DNA of 64,000 bases from Delphinapterus leucas (lineage: Eukaryota; Chordata; Mammalia; Artiodactyla; Monodontidae). The notes beneath the pieces were generated by a model. It did not search any database. It saw nothing but the letters and a program-made list of their open reading frames with translations, and was not told where the DNA came from. The position numbers and the translations under genes are program-made. Every line of letters begins with the position of its first letter. Position 1 is the first letter of the stretch. This document shows positions 10,891 through 24,300 of the stretch, in pieces. The stretch lies in NCBI RefSeq assembly GCF_002288925.2, contig NW_022098045.1:7627042-7691041 (forward strand), in the 5' to 3' direction.

Positions 10891-12960
10891 CAAAGTCAGG
10901 ATCTGTTAGTAAGGAAGACTGGGATAGTGTGTTTTGGGTGGGCACAGCTGTATAACATTCCAGTGTGTGTGATAGCTCCCATTAGTAGGTCTTCGGGTCT
11001 ACTGTCTACACATCTTCATTCTGCTCTCTGCCCCAGGGCTTGATCAGGAGAAAGCAGCAGGGGAGGCAGATAGAAGGAGCCTCAGAAGAATGTGGTTTCA
11101 TGTGAAATCTAGATTGGTACAATTCCAGGATCCCAGGGGGAGCTTTGGAGCATAAATTGTGGCACAGTCTTTTCCAACTTGAGGCAGGGGAGCAGGGTTT
11201 TTGTAGCACCTCCGCAGTCAGTCACAGAGGATTTGTTACTTCCAGGAGCCTCCAGGTAAGGTGACCTCAATCACCCAAAGGTAATTCTTTTAAGAAGGGT
11301 GCGGGGGTTAGCCTTTAGCCGAAGCACCTGCAGCAGCTGGGGAATGGACATGCCAACCAAATCCTTGAGAGGGATTTCAGTGCTCTGGGCTGCAACCAAC
11401 AGCTTCCACATGAGTTTGCTGGCTTCCCTTGGATTTGACCGGTGGGGAGGTAGAGCGTGCTATCAGCAAGAAGGAAGAGAGAGAGGTCAAGGTGTTTATT
11501 CCCTTGGCTTCCTTCCCGCTGAATTTCTTCCTAAGAACTCTTCAGTATATAAGAAAATGTCAACTCAAAACTGATAAAGCAGTTAGATTCCATTTTGAAA
11601 AGACATGAGGGGCACTAGAAGAATTAAGCTAATAAACAAAAAATTCTCAAACAGTGAATCATGGACTTTCATGGATAATAAAAATAATTTTGAATTTGTT
11701 CTCTTCACAGTTACTGGATACAGAAAAACCAAAACAGATATTTCACTTTCTAAATGATTATTTTTTTAATTTAGAAAAAAAATTTCACCGTAAATTGTAA
11801 GAAACTGCATATAAAATGTGCAACAAAAGAAATATTCCTTTAAAATGTATGGAAGAAATGAGGACATGGAAATATTTGCATGGCTATGAAGAAGATTCAC
11901 ATACAAATAATTCCCAAGCTGATTGCTATAGAGACTGTTTTCCAGACATTACAGATCGACTATAGTCCTGACTGAAGAGAGATCTGAAAAAAAAATATAT
12001 AGCAAGATACTACATTTGAAATTTTAAAATAATATCCTAGTACTGAAAAAATTTAAAGCAGAACTTAAATATGGTATGGACCTAGTTACTGCTTTAAGAA
12101 GAGGTAAAATTGCTATATAGGTGATAGTGATTTATATGCTACATTTAAAATATTTTGCAATAATTTCTATAATAATTTATTATATATGACCCCGTTACAG
12201 AGTTTAAAAGTGATTTGTAAAATTCATGGTTAATTTCCAAATATATGGAATGCCTTTTAAATGTCATAAAAAAATTCAGGTGCGACTTAGAAAAATGACG
12301 ATTCTCTGAATGGAAATTAATTAAAACGATCCATCAAAGAGCTACAATGTCCTGATAAATAGTGGCTAATCTGACATTGCTGTAAATAGGACCCAAATTA
12401 TGTGAAAATATTGATTATAAAATATAAATATATATTTTCCTGAAATGAAGGCAAAAATAAATTTTATCAAAAACATATAATACTTAATGAATTATGTATC
12501 TCTTAATTTGATTATTTGTTCAAACATAACAGGCCTAAAGAGAACATTCAGACAAGCACAATAATAATTCAGCTAAGCTATCGTTGAAACTTTGCTGATT
12601 TTCAGTCATATAAAAAAGCATGGCTGTATTAAAAATGTACATGCATATATATTGATCTCATTTCTATTAAAGTATACTTATCAAGGTAGGAGGACAGAAC
12701 ATGTTTCACTGATGAATTATTAGCTTGATGAATAAACTTTAAATATTAGACATGGGTTATGTCATCCTCCATTTGCTCTTTTGCTCCAGGCCCACAAATT
12801 TTAGAGGCAGGCACCTGCCTCTCTTTGCTATTCAAGAGGAGTTTGAACACTTGACCTCTAACAGCACTCTGTAAAGTTTCAGCCATTGCAGTAAACTTTG
12901 TTTTGTCAACAGTGATATAAGGATGGTTTAGCACTTAGTTAACAAGGTAATTTTCTCTAT
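10891..12960. other. Unique noncoding sequence
   Basis: AT-rich, with no gene, RNA or transposon that I can support. The 62-codon minus-strand frame at 12746-12934 is discussed among the rejected items. Confidence 0.5.
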
Positions 12961-12984
12961 TTAAACAGTTTGAATAATTGAAAT

Positions 12985-13175
12985 GATACTATATAGACTC
13001 AGAGCAAAGGCTTTAAAGTCCCATATGAGTTTAAAATCTGGCCTCATCAATTATTATCTAAGTAGATAAGGGCAAGTTAATTAACCCCTTCTGTCTTCCA
13101 TTTCCACCTCTAAAATAAAGATAATTTTGTTACTGCTTTGGGTTGTTGTGAAGTCTAATAGTCTTTAGCACAGTA
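12985..13175 (+). repeat. MIR SINE
   Basis: MIR in plus orientation: 'cagagcaaaggctttaaagt', a decayed core 'gataagggcaagttaattaa', 'ccccttctgtcttcc', then 'gggttgttgtgaagtctaat' and 'tctttagcacagta'. Confidence 0.7.
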
Positions 13176-16100
13176 AATCGTTATTATATAGTAACTGTTA
13201 TTTATATTGTAGTTGTTGTCATGCCAACAGAGCACATAGGTAGACCACACACACACCAGACCTGCCTGAGCAGCATTCTGAGGAAAACCTTGGAGACAGG
13301 CACAGCAGCAGATGTGTGGGACTCTGGCTGTCCATGTGCTCTTGGGCAGACCCAGAAGTCTAGCCAAGCCAGAATTCCAACCCTGGGAGAAAGACTTTGT
13401 CCTTCAGGTCACAGGGGGGTCTTAAGCAGCATGATTACAGAACATCCATCCATCACCTGGCCTGAGCAGGGACTGTGATATGATAGCAGTGTGGTGTGGA
13501 AGAACCTTTCCCCCAGCCTTATTTTGCTAGCAAATGAGTGCACCCATGGGGAGTGAGAGCAGTGGCCCCAACTCTGGTGTGATCAGGGGACTGGGTCCCA
13601 GTGGAACTGAGTGACAAGGCAGGATGCTGCAGGATTTGCACATCAGCATTTCTGTTTGAGGAAGCTCTACCCCTAATCTGCTTTGATGATGATGGTGGTG
13701 GTCCCCATCTTGGCTTGACCAAGATTTGTTGCCTTAAGGACAGGGCAGTGGCAAGTTTTCAAGGAGGTTTGTAGGGGGTCAGCTCCTCTTGTGGAAGACC
13801 AGCCTGCTGGGGACCAGTCTTGGACAAGTAATCTTTTATCCCTCAAATAATATTAATAATACATGTATCAAATTTAATGGTGATAAAATGAGTTTATGTT
13901 TCATTGGCTACCACTTCCATTTTAAGACTGTCTCTAAACTTGAATAATAATTCTCACTAATAGATTTATAATCTATGTAAGTGTATGTGAGGGGGGCTTG
14001 CTTAATATAGGGGTACATTTAATTTTGGTCTTTAGATGATCTTTGAAAGCAAAGTCCACTTTCTAAGTGTATGTATTTTTAATGACAAGAGAAAAAAAGT
14101 AAAAAATAATTACAATAAACATATGCAAAGAAAGGAAGATAGTAACATGTTAAGTTATGAGTTTATGGCAGAATAAAGAATTTTCCTAAAATGCCATATT
14201 TTGAGATAGAAAAATGATCTGATTATGGCTTTTGCTTTTTCATTCTCTCTTTATGTGAGAACTCTGTACAACTAATTCATCATACATACAAACACACACA
14301 AAATCATTTAAGGAACTGATCTTTTATGTGCCAAAATTCCACCCAAAATTGCAGATACAAACCCTTGCCAAAGTGTTTATTTTTAAGACTCGGATAGCTT
14401 GTTCACTGTGTCATTTCCAGCATGCACCCACAAACCACTAACGACACAGAAGAGCAATGAAAAAGAATCAACGTGGAATAGCTTAACGACACTACATTGC
14501 AAACTGATGACATGTATGTGTTGTTCCCTTAGAGAGGTTAATAAATTTGGTTGAAAAGTGTATGTGCTCTCATCCTAGGAGACTCCAAAACAGAATCCTC
14601 ATGCTCATTTTTTCTTTGAAGTATGTGAAATTGTTAGTCTGCTTTTGCAAAGAGAAAGACTAGAGTTTTTTTGTAGGATACTCAGTTATCTTCCTGTGAA
14701 AAATGCTAACTTCATTTTAGTGCTTCAAGGAATAGGGATTTAAGGTTGGGTGTTTTGCTCCCTTATAGAACTTGGACACATGGTCTCAGGGCCTATTTCA
14801 GGTCAGGGGAATTAATTCACTTGTTCCTGCCACAATCGAGTGTTGTTCCTGAAGCAACACAGTCTACCCTTGACCAAGGCAGGACTGATATGATGGTGTC
14901 TTGGAGGAATCGAGGTCAAACATCTAAGCATAATTTTTGCTCCCCTAGTGTGTTTTATCCTATTGCAGAAGTTGTTTGGGGGACGCTGCCAGGCTTGGGT
15001 AGGTGAACGTAAGCAGGGTGAGCTGTTGTGGAACAGCAGCACCAGGGCTAGAACTGAACACTATAACTCTTGATAACGTGTCCTGATTCAACGTGTCCCT
15101 TCCCAGTCTTTACGCCTCATCTCCTCACTAACTCCCTCTTGCTTCATCTTACGTTGCCTAAAGAACATTGACTTTGTGTACTGTTCTTTCAGCTTAGACT
15201 ATCTGATCCTGGCCACTCCCTCTCCCTCTTTCACCTCACGAGCTATGTTTTGCCCTCCAAGTCCTGGCTTCCTGTCCTGGCCCTGATTTGCACCCCATTG
15301 CACCAGTCCTGGCACTGCCCGCTTGCACTGACTGCGCTTTGCTGGGCCATAGAGACTGAATACCTCAGCGTCTTACTTTCTCATATATTTGAGTCTCACC
15401 TCCAGAGCAATTTTTATAAGTTATAAAATGCTTATGAGAGTTATGTGAATATGTAAGCAGGGATGAAATGAAGTCCAAGAATTTTCTCTTTTTCCCCCCA
15501 TAACCCTCCGTGTATGATTAGAAATGAAATGGGCTTAAGATGCAGAAAGCTACCCTACACAGCCCCTACAAACAATGTTTGGCAGAAAATAAATATTAGG
15601 AATTTTAATTTTTATAATCATTGTTAATAAAAGTAGAGTATATTCGTTTTAAAGCATGGTCAATCATAACAGTTACTTTTTCTTTTATATGAGGATTAAC
15701 TATTACAATAAAGTGTATTTTGACATTGAGCAAGAAATAATTTTAAAAAGTAAGTGTGTGTAAGAGAAAGGACAAATGAAAATAACATAGGGAACAGCTA
15801 CTTACTTATATCTATAGATTAGCAGGGGACTATAGGCCCAGAGAAAGGTTTCTGAAAGAATCAACACACTGCAAACACTTAAATGAAGTTTGAGTTATTC
15901 TGGGAGAGGACATCCATATTGAATTCCTGAAGAAATTGAGAATACAGCACTATTTAAAAAAAAACAAAGAACAGATTTTCTATTTGAAATAGTAAGTGAA
16001 AGAGGAAAAAAATAGTTGAAGAAAATATGAAAAGCTTAGTGTTGTATAATGAAAGCAGACTAATTCCCTTAAAGATGGATGAAGTTCCTAATAAAGGTCT

Positions 16101-16206
16101 GTTTAAAGAATACTTCTGGATGCATATCTATACCCATTACGCATATAAGATACCACATAATATGGTGACCAGTATATTACAGATTACAAAGTATCTTTTT
16201 TTTTTG
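13176..16206. other. Unique noncoding sequence
   Basis: No gene, RNA or named repeat seen. The part at 13,200-13,800 and around 15,040-15,350 is less AT-rich than the rest. Open frames of 60-86 codons are scattered on both strands, do not resemble known domains, and have no splice context that I can defend. Confidence 0.5.
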
Positions 16207-16585
16207 TAATTTATGTGGATTTTTTTTAACATCTTTATTGGAGTATAATTTCTTTACAATGTTGTGTTAGTTTCCGCTGTATAACTAAGTGAATCAGCTA
16301 TACGTATACATATATCCCCATATCCCCTCCCTCTTGTGTATCCCTCCCACCCTCCCTATCCCACCCCTCTAGGTGGTCACAAATCACCAAGCTGATCTCC
16401 CCGTGCCATGCATCTGCTTCCCACTAGCTATCTATTTTACACTGGGTATTATATATATGTTAATGCTACTCTCTCACTTCGTGCCAGCTTACACTTCCCT
16501 ATCCCCGTGTCCTCAAGTCCATTCTCTACTTCTGTGTCTTTATTCCTGTCCTGCCCCTATGTTCCTCAGAACCATTTTTCTTTTC

Positions 16586-19500
16586 TTAGATTCCATACAC
16601 ATGTGTTAACATATGGTATTTGTTATTCTCTTTCTGACTTACTTCACTCTGTATGACAGACTCTATGTCCATCCACCTCACTACAAATAACTCAATTTCG
16701 TTTCTTTTTATGGCTGAGTAATATTCCATTGTATATATGTGCCACATCTTCTTTATCCATTCTTCTGTTGATGGACACTTAGGTTGCTTTCATGTCCTGG
16801 CTATTGTAAATAGAGCTTCAATGAACATTGTGCTACATGACTCTTTTTGAATTATGGTTTTCTCAGGGTATATGCCCAGTAGCGGGATTGCTGGGTCATA
16901 TGATAGTTCTATTTTTAGTTTTTTAAGGAACCTCCATACTGTTCTCCATAGTGGCTGTATCAATTTACATTCCCACCAACAGTGCAAGAGGGTTCCCTTT
17001 TCTCCACACCCTCTCCAGCATTTATTGTTTGTAAATTTTTTGAAGATAGTCATTCTGATCTGTGTGAGGTAATACCTCATTGTAGTTTTGATTTGCATTT
17101 CTCTAATGATTAGTGATGTTGAGCATCCTTTCATGTGTTTCTTGGCAATGTGTATATCTTCTTTTGAGAAATGTCTGCTTAGGTCTTCTGCCCATTTTTT
17201 GACTGGGCTGTTTGATTTTTGATATTGAGCTGCATGAGCTACTCTTGTAAATTTTGGGGATTAATCCTTTGTCAGTTGCTTCATTTGCAAATATTTTCTG
17301 CCATTCTGAGGGTTGTCTTTTCGTCTTGTTTATGTTTTCCTTTGCTGTGCAAAAGCTTTTAAGTTTCATTAGGTCCCATTTGTTTATTTTTGTTTTTATT
17401 TTCGTTTCTCTAGGAGGTGGGCCAAAAAGGACCTTGCTGTGATTTATGTCATAGAGTGTTCTGCCTATGTTTTCCTTGAAGAGTATTAGAGTGTCTGGCC
17501 TTAAATTTAGGTCTTTAATCCATTTTGAGCTTATTTTTTTGTATGGTGTTAGGGAGTGTTCTAATTTCTTTCTTTTACATGTAGCTGTCCAGTTTTCCCG
17601 GCACCACTTATTGAAGAGGCTGTCTTTTCTCCAGTGTACATTCTTGCCTCCTTTATCAAAGATAGGTTGACCATATGTGCATGGGTTATCTCTGGGTTTT
17701 CTATCCTGTTCCATTGATCTATATTTCTGTTTTGTGACAGTATCGTACTGTCTTGATTACTGTAGTTTTGTGGTATAGTCTGAAGTCAGGGAGCCTGATT
17801 CCTCCAGCTCCGTATTTCTTTCTCAAGATTGCTTTTGCTATTTGGGGTCCTTTGTTTTTCCTTACAAATTGTGAAATATTTTGTTCTAGTTCTGTGAAAA
17901 ATGCCATTGGTAATTTGACATGGATCGCATTGAATCTGTAGATTGCTTTGGGTAATATAGTCATTTTCACAATATTGATTCTTCCAATCCAAGAACATGG
18001 TATATCTCTCCATCTGTTTGTATCACCTTTAATTTCTTTCATCAGTGTCTTATAGTTGTACGCATACAGGTCTTTTGTCTCCTTAGGTAGGTTTATTCCT
18101 AGGTATTTTATTCTTTTTTGTTGCAGTGGTAAATAGGAGTGTTTCCTTAATTTCTCTTTCAGATTTTTCATCATTAGTGTATAGGAATACAAGAGATTTC
18201 TGTGCATTACTTTTGTACCCTGCTACTTGACCAAATTCATTGATTAGCTCCAGTAGTTTTCTGGTAGCATCTTTAGGATTCTCTATGTATAGCATCATGT
18301 CATCTGTAAACAGTCACAGCTTTACTTCTTCTTTTCCGATTTGGATTCCTTTTATTTCTTTTTATTCTATGCTTTCTTTAGCTAAAACTTCCAAAACGAT
18401 GTTGAATAACAGTGGTGAGAGTGGACAACCTTGTCTTGTTCCTGATCTTAGTGGAAATGCTTTCAGTTTTTCACCATTGAGAATGAGGTTGGCTGTGGGT
18501 TTGTCAAATATGGCCTTTATTATGTTGAGGTAAGTTCCCTCTATGCCTACTTTCTGGAGGGTTTTTATCATAAATGGGTGTTGAATTTTGTTAAAAGCTT
18601 TTTCTGCATCTATTGAGATGATCATATGGATTTTCTCCTTCAGTTTGTTTATAGGGTTTATCACATTGATTGATTTGCATATATTGAAGAATCCTTGCAA
18701 TCCTGGGATAAACCCCACTTGATCATGGTGTATGATCCTTTTAATGTGCTGTTGGAGTCTGTTTACTAGTATTTTGTTGAGGATTTTTGCATCTATGTTC
18801 ATCAGTGATATCGGCCTGTAATTTTCTTTCTTTGTGACATCTTTGTCTGGTTTTGGTATCAGAGTGGTGATGGCCTCATAGAATGAGTTTGGGAGTGTTC
18901 CTCCTATATTTTGTGTTCCTCTGCTATATTTTGGAAGAGTTGAAAAGGATCTGTGTTAACTCTTCTCTATTTTTCGATACAATTCGCCTGTGAAGCCATT
19001 TGGTCCTGGGCATTTGTTTGTTGGAAGATTTTTAATCACAGTCTCAATTTCAGTGCTTGTGATTGGTCTGTTTATATTTTCTAATTCTTCCTGGTTCAGT
19101 CTCGGAAGGTTCTGCTTTTCTATGAATTTTTCCATTTCTTCTGGGTTGTCCATTTAATTGGCATATAGTTGCTTGTACTAATCTCTCATGATCCTTTGTA
19201 TTTCTGCAGTTTCAGTTGTTACTTCTCCTTTTTCATTTGTAATTCTATTGAGTTGAGTCTTCTCCCTTTTTTTCTTGATGAGTCTGGCTAATGGTTTATC
19301 AATTTTGTTTATCTTCTCAAAGAACCAGCTTTTAGTTTTATTGATCTTTGCTCTTGTTTCCTTCATTTCTTTTTCATTTATTTCTAATCTGATTTTTATG
19401 ATTTCTTTCCTTCTGCTAACTTTGGGGTTTTTTGTTCTTCTTTCTCTAATTTCTTTAGGTATACGTTTAGATTGTTTACTTGAGATGTTTCTTGTTTCTT

Positions 19501-20440
19501 AAGGTAGAATTGTATTGCTATAAACTTCCCTCTTAGAACTCCTTTTGCTGCATCCCATAGATTTTGGGTCATTGTGTTTTCATTGTCATTTGTTTCTCGG
19601 TATTTTTTTTTCCTCTTTGATTTCTTTAGTGTTCTCTTGGTTATTAAGTAGTGTGTTGTTTAGCCTCCATGTGTCTCTATTTTTAACAGATTTTTCCTGT
19701 AATTGATATCTAGTCTTATAACGTTGTGGTTGCAAAAGATACTTGATATGATTTCAATTTTCTTAAATTTACCAAGGCTTGATTTGTGACCCAGGATATA
19801 ATCTATGCCAGAGAATGTTCCATGAACGCTTGAGAAAAAAGTGTATTCTGTTGTTTTTGGATGGAATGTCTTATAAATATCACTTAAGTCCATCTTGTTT
19901 AATGTGTCATTTAAAGCTTGTGTTTTCTTATTTATTTTCATTTTGGATGATCTGTCCATTGGTGAAAGTGGGGTGTTAAAGTCCCCTACTATGATTGTGT
20001 TACTGTCGATATCCCCTTTTATGGCTGTTAGTATTTGCCTTATGTATTGAGGTGCTCCTATGTTGGGTGCATAAATATTTACAGTTGTTACATCTTCTTC
20101 TTGGATTGATCACTTGATCATTATGTAGTGTCCTTTGTCTCTTGTAATAGTCTTTATTTTAAAGTCTATTTTGTCTGATATGAAAATTGCTACTCCAGAT
20201 TTCTTTTGATTTCCATTTACATGGAATATCTTTTTCCATTCCCTCACTTTCAATCTTTATGTGTCCCTAGGTCTGAAGTGGGTCTCTTATAGACAGCATA
20301 TATACAGGTGTTGTTTTGTATCCATTCAGCCAGTCTATGTCTTTTGGTTGGAGCATTTAATCCATTTTCATTTAAGGTAGTTATCAATATGTATGTTCCT
20401 ATTACCATTTTCTTAATTGTTTTGGGTTTGTTATTGTAGG
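16586..20440 (-). pseudogene. L1 ORF2 remnant (endonuclease-reverse transcriptase)
   Basis: ORF2 encodes the endonuclease and reverse transcriptase used for target-primed reverse transcription. The order on the minus strand is endonuclease (about 20400-19660, with a recognisable 'IYAPNIGAPQYIRQ'-type block), linker, reverse transcriptase (about 19150-17750) and the C-terminal Cys-rich segment ('[18 protein letters not shown]', near 17000). The frame is broken repeatedly. In the catalytic FADD block the first Ala is Thr (FTDD, 18299-18310), and an in-frame TGA lies just upstream at 18314-18316. A frameshift separates the pieces near 17230. The ORF2 stop is TAA at 16586-16588. The 5' boundary is approximate. 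Confidence 0.9.
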
Positions 20441-20522
20441 TCTTTTCCTCCTCTTGTGTTTCCTGCCTAAAGAAGTTCCTTTGGCATTTGTTGTAAAGCT
20501 GGTTTGGTGGTGCTGAATTCTC

Positions 20523-21358
20523 TTAGCTTTTGCTTGTCTGTAAAGGTTTTAATTTCTCCATCGAGTCTGAATGAGATCCTTGCTGGGGAGAGTAATCTTG
20601 CTGGTAGGTTTTTCCTTTCATCACTTTAAATATGTCCTGCCCCTTCTTTCTGGTTTGCAGAGTTTTTGCTGAAAGATCAGCTGTTAAACTTATGGGGATT
20701 CCCTTGTATGTTAGTTGCTGCTTTTCCCTTGCTGCTTTTAAATTTTTTCCTTTGTGTTTAATTTTTGATAGTTTGATTAATATGTGTCTTGGTGTGTTTC
20801 CCCTTGGAATTATCCTGTATGGGACTCTCTGCACTTCCTGGAGTTGACTGACTATTTCCTTTCCCATATTAGGGAAGTTTTCAACTATAATCTCTTCAAA
20901 TATTTTCTTAGTCCCTTTTTATTCTCTTCTTCCTCTGGGACCCCTATAATTCGAATGTTGGTGTGTTTAATGTTGTCACAGAGGTCTCTGAGTCTGTCCT
21001 CAATTCTTTTCATTCTTTTTTCTTTATTCTGCTTTGCGGTAGTTATTTCCACTATTTTATCTTCCAGGTCACTTATCTGTCCTTTTGCCTCAGTTATTCT
21101 GCTATTGATTCCTTCTAGAGAATTTTAAATTTCATTTTTTGTGTTGTTCATCATTGTTTGTTTTCTCTTTAGTTCTTCTAGGTCCTTGTTAAATGTTTCT
21201 TATATTTTCTCCATTCTATTACCAAGATTTTGGATCATCTTTACTATCATTACTCTGAATTCTTTTTCAGGTATACTGCCTATTTCCTCTTCATTTGTTT
21301 GGTCTGATGGGTTTTTACCTTGCTCCTTTTTCTGCTGTGTGTTTGTCTGTCTTCTCAT
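20523..21358 (-). pseudogene. L1 ORF1 remnant (RNA-binding chaperone)
   Basis: ORF1 encodes the trimeric nucleic-acid chaperone that coats L1 RNA. The presumed ATG is at 21356-21358. The N-terminal half is charged and coiled-coil-like (long Glu/Lys stretches), and the C-terminal domain at 20523-20867 has the 'RIIPRGNTPRHILIKL'-type block of L1 ORF1. It is disrupted by TAA at codon 53 (21200-21202), further stops, and at least one frameshift before the C-terminal domain. Confidence 0.85.
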
Positions 21359-23546
21359 TTTTCTTAACTTACTATGTTTGGGGTCTTCCTTTTACAGGCT
21401 TTTAGTTCCCATTGTTTTTGGTGTCTGCCTCCAGTGGCTAAGGTTTGTTCAGTGGGCTGTGTAGGCTTCCTAGTGGAGGGGACTGGTGCTTGTATTCTGG
21501 TGGATGAGGCTGAATCTTGTCTTTCTGGTAGACAGAACCACATCCAGTGGTGTTTTGGGATGTCTGTAACTGTATTATGATTTTCAGCAGCCTCACTGCT
21601 AATGGGTGGGGTTGTGTTCCTGTCTTGCTAGTTGTTTGGCATAGGGTGTCCTGCACTGTTGCTTGCTGGTCATTGAGTGGAGCTGGCTCTTAGCATTGAG
21701 ATGGAGATCTCTGGGAGAGCTTTCACCATTTGATATTACGTGGAGCTGGGAGGTCTCTGGTAGACTGATATCCTGAATGCGGCTCTCCCACCTCAGAGGC
21801 ACAGGCCTGACACCTGGCCAGAGCGCCAAGACCCTGTCAACCACAGGGCTCAGAAGAAAAGGGAGAAGAAAAAAAAAAGAAAGAAAGAACAAAATAAAAT
21901 AAAGTTATTAAAAAATATATTATTAAAAATAAAAAAATTTAAAAGTCATAAAAAGGGAAAGAAAGAAAAAAGAGAGCAATCAAACCAATAAACAAATCTA
22001 CCAATGATAACAAGTGCTAAAAACTATACTAAAAAAGAAAAAAGAAAAAAAAAATGGACAGGCAAAACCCTAGGACAAATGGTAAAAGCAAAGCTATATA
22101 GACAAAATCACACACAAAAGCATACACATACACACTCACAAAAAGAGAAAAGGGAAAAATAAATAAATAAATAAATAAATAAATAAATATATATATATAT
22201 ATATATATATAAAAGTAAGCAAGCAACCAAATCAATAAACAAATCTACCAGTGATAATAAACTCTAAATATTAAACTAAGATAAACATAAAACCAGAAAC
22301 AAATTAGATGCAGAAAGCAAACCCCAAGTCTACCGTAGCTCCCAACATCCGCCGCCTCAATTTGGGATGATTCGTTGTCTATTCAGGTATTCCACAGATG
22401 CAGGTACAGCAAGTTGATTGTGGAGATTTAATCTGCTGCTCCTGAGACTGCTGGGAGAGATTTCCCTTTCTCTCCTTTGTTCCCACAGCTCCTGGGGTTC
22501 AGCTTTGGATTTGGCCCCGCCTCTGTGTGTAGGTTGCCTGAGGGCGTCTGTTCTTCACTCAGGACAGGGTTAAAGTAGCAGCTGATTCAGGGGCTCTGGC
22601 TCACTCAGGCCAAGGGGAGGGAGGGGTATGTAATGCACGGTGAGCCTGAGCTGGCAGAGGCCAGCGTGATGCTGGCAGAGGCCAGCCTGAGGCGCACCAT
22701 GTGGTCTCCCAGGGAAGTTGTCCCTGGATCAAGTGACCCTGGCGGTAGCGGGCTGCACAGGCTCCTGGGAGGGGAGGTGTGGATAGTGACCTGTGCTTGC
22801 ACACAGGTCTTTTGGTGGCTGCAGCAGCAGTGTTAGCATTTCATGACTGTCTCTGGTGTCTGCGCTGTTAGCCGCGGCATGCGCCTGTCTCTGGAGCTCG
22901 TTTAGGTGGTGCTCTGAATCCCCTCTCCTCACGCACCCCGAAACAATGGTCTCTTGTCTCTTAGGCAGGTCCAGACTTTTTCCTGGACTCCCTCCCGGCT
23001 AGCTGTGGTGCACTAGCCCCCTTCAGGCTGTGTTCACGCAGCCAACCCCAGTCCTCTCCCTGGGATCCGACCTCCGAAGCCTGAGCCTCATCTCCCAGCC
23101 CCTGCCCACCCCAGTGGGTGAGCAGACAAGCCTCTCAGGCTGGTGAGTGCTGATTGGCACCGATCTTCTGTGCGGGAATCTCTCTGTTTTGCCCTCTGCA
23201 CCCCTGTTGCTCTGCTCTCCTCCGTGGCTCTGAAGCTTCCCCCCTGCCCACCCCCCATATCCATCAGTGAAGGGGCTTCCTAGTGTGTGGAAACCTTTCC
23301 TCCTTCACAGCTCCCTCCCACTGGTGCAGGTCCCATCCCTATTCTTTTGTCTCTGTTTTTTCTTTTTTCTTTTGCCCTACCCAGGTACGTGGGGCGTTTC
23401 TTGCCTTTTGGGAAGTCTGAGGTCTTCTGCCAGCGTTCAGTAAGTGTTCTGTAGGAGTTGTTCCACGTGTAGATGTATTTCTGGTGTATCTGTGGGGAGG
23501 AAGGTGATCTCCGCGTCTTACTCCTCCTCCATCTGAAGCCCTCCTC
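21359..23546 (-). promoter_or_regulatory. L1 5' UTR, presumed promoter region (copy A)
   Basis: GC-richer sequence upstream of ORF1 that matches copy B (25925-27788) over most of its length. L1 5' UTRs carry an internal Pol II promoter in mammals; promoter function here is inferred from position only. It contains an A-rich segment with simple repeats at 21855-22245. Confidence 0.7.
22156..22211. repeat. (AAAT)n-(AT)n simple repeat inside the L1 5' UTR
   Basis: About eight AAAT units run directly into about twelve AT units. The matching place in copy B (near 27,280) is a plain T-rich stretch, so this expansion arose within copy A or its lineage. Confidence 0.9.
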
Positions 23547-23599
23547 TATAAATTATCTTTATTTTTAATTTCTCAATTAATTTTGATAGTGACTGTGAA

Positions 23600-23770
23600 T
23601 TGGGTAATTCTGTCAACATTTGCTTTTTAGTTGAATAAACTGAGGCCTAGAGCAGTAAATTAATCTTCAAGTAGGCTTATAGTAAGAGTCAAGACTCAAA
23701 CCCATGACTACTGACTCCATGACTTGGGATTCCTAACTTTACTCTTTTTACTTCACCACAGCTACCTTAT
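23600..23770 (-). repeat. MIR SINE
   Basis: Reverse-oriented MIR: 'ataaactgaggcctagagca', 'agactcaaacccatgactac', 'ctttactctttttacttcac'. Diverged. Confidence 0.65.
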
Positions 23771-24104
23771 AAAGTCTGTCATAAATAGTCAAAATTGGAA
23801 AGGCCCTTAGAAATCTAAGTTATCCAAACTTCCGTCCAAAATACATTCATTCAGTAATGCTAGTCATCAGCCCCTGCTTGAGAATTATTTTCATCCCATT
23901 GTTGAAAAGCTCTAATCATTAGAATATTCTTTCATATATGAAACCAAAATTGGACTTATAGCATATTCTGGTATGCCAAGGAACAGGTAATGTGATCTAG
24001 ACATGATGCTTCAATAACCTTAAGACTTACCTTAAGAATAATTCTACTCTAGAGCAAGCAGGGTTACAGCAAAATTTCACATCTGTAGTGGGATAGAGTC
24101 GGGG

Positions 24105-24300
24105 AGAGGATGTGCTCTTAGAGGCAGACAGACCCAGATTCGAATCTTGGCTTTACCATGTGTTAGTTCTCTCTGAATTTCTGTTTGCTTATATAAAATG
24201 AGGATGGTGAGACCTATTTTTCAGGGTTACTATGAACAATGATTAACTAGTGTATGTGCATAGTTGCATAGTAGATGTGCATTTTTAAAATGTAGTTATT
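24105..24300 (+). repeat. MIR SINE
   Basis: Plus-oriented MIR: 'cagacccagattcgaatctt', then a decayed core, 'tgcttatataaaatgaggat' and 'cagggttactatgaacaatg'. Confidence 0.7.

Larger units (their letters stand above)
16217..23546 (-). mobile_element. Full-length but defective L1 (copy A)
   Basis: A 7.3-kb LINE-1 in minus orientation: poly-A tail as the T-run 16220-16227, 3' UTR to about 16585, ORF2 to about 20440, ORF1 20523-21358, then a long 5' UTR of about 2.2 kb ending at about 23546 with the start signature also seen in copy B at 25925. It is full length, but ORF1 and ORF2 carry stops and frameshifts, so it cannot mobilise itself. A degenerate target-site duplication may be present at 16207-16216 and 23549-23558 (8 of 10 bases match). 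Its 5' end points towards copy B, making a head-to-head pair. Confidence 0.93.

Noticed and set aside
12746..12934. A 62-codon minus-strand frame with a loose likeness to the C-terminal part of 6-phosphogluconate dehydrogenase (K-F-T-A-M near the start and 'SKERQVPASKICGP').
   Set aside because: The match needs gaps, covers about 40 residues, does not extend into flanking frames, and could easily be chance. A protein search of 12,600-13,000 on the minus strand would settle it.
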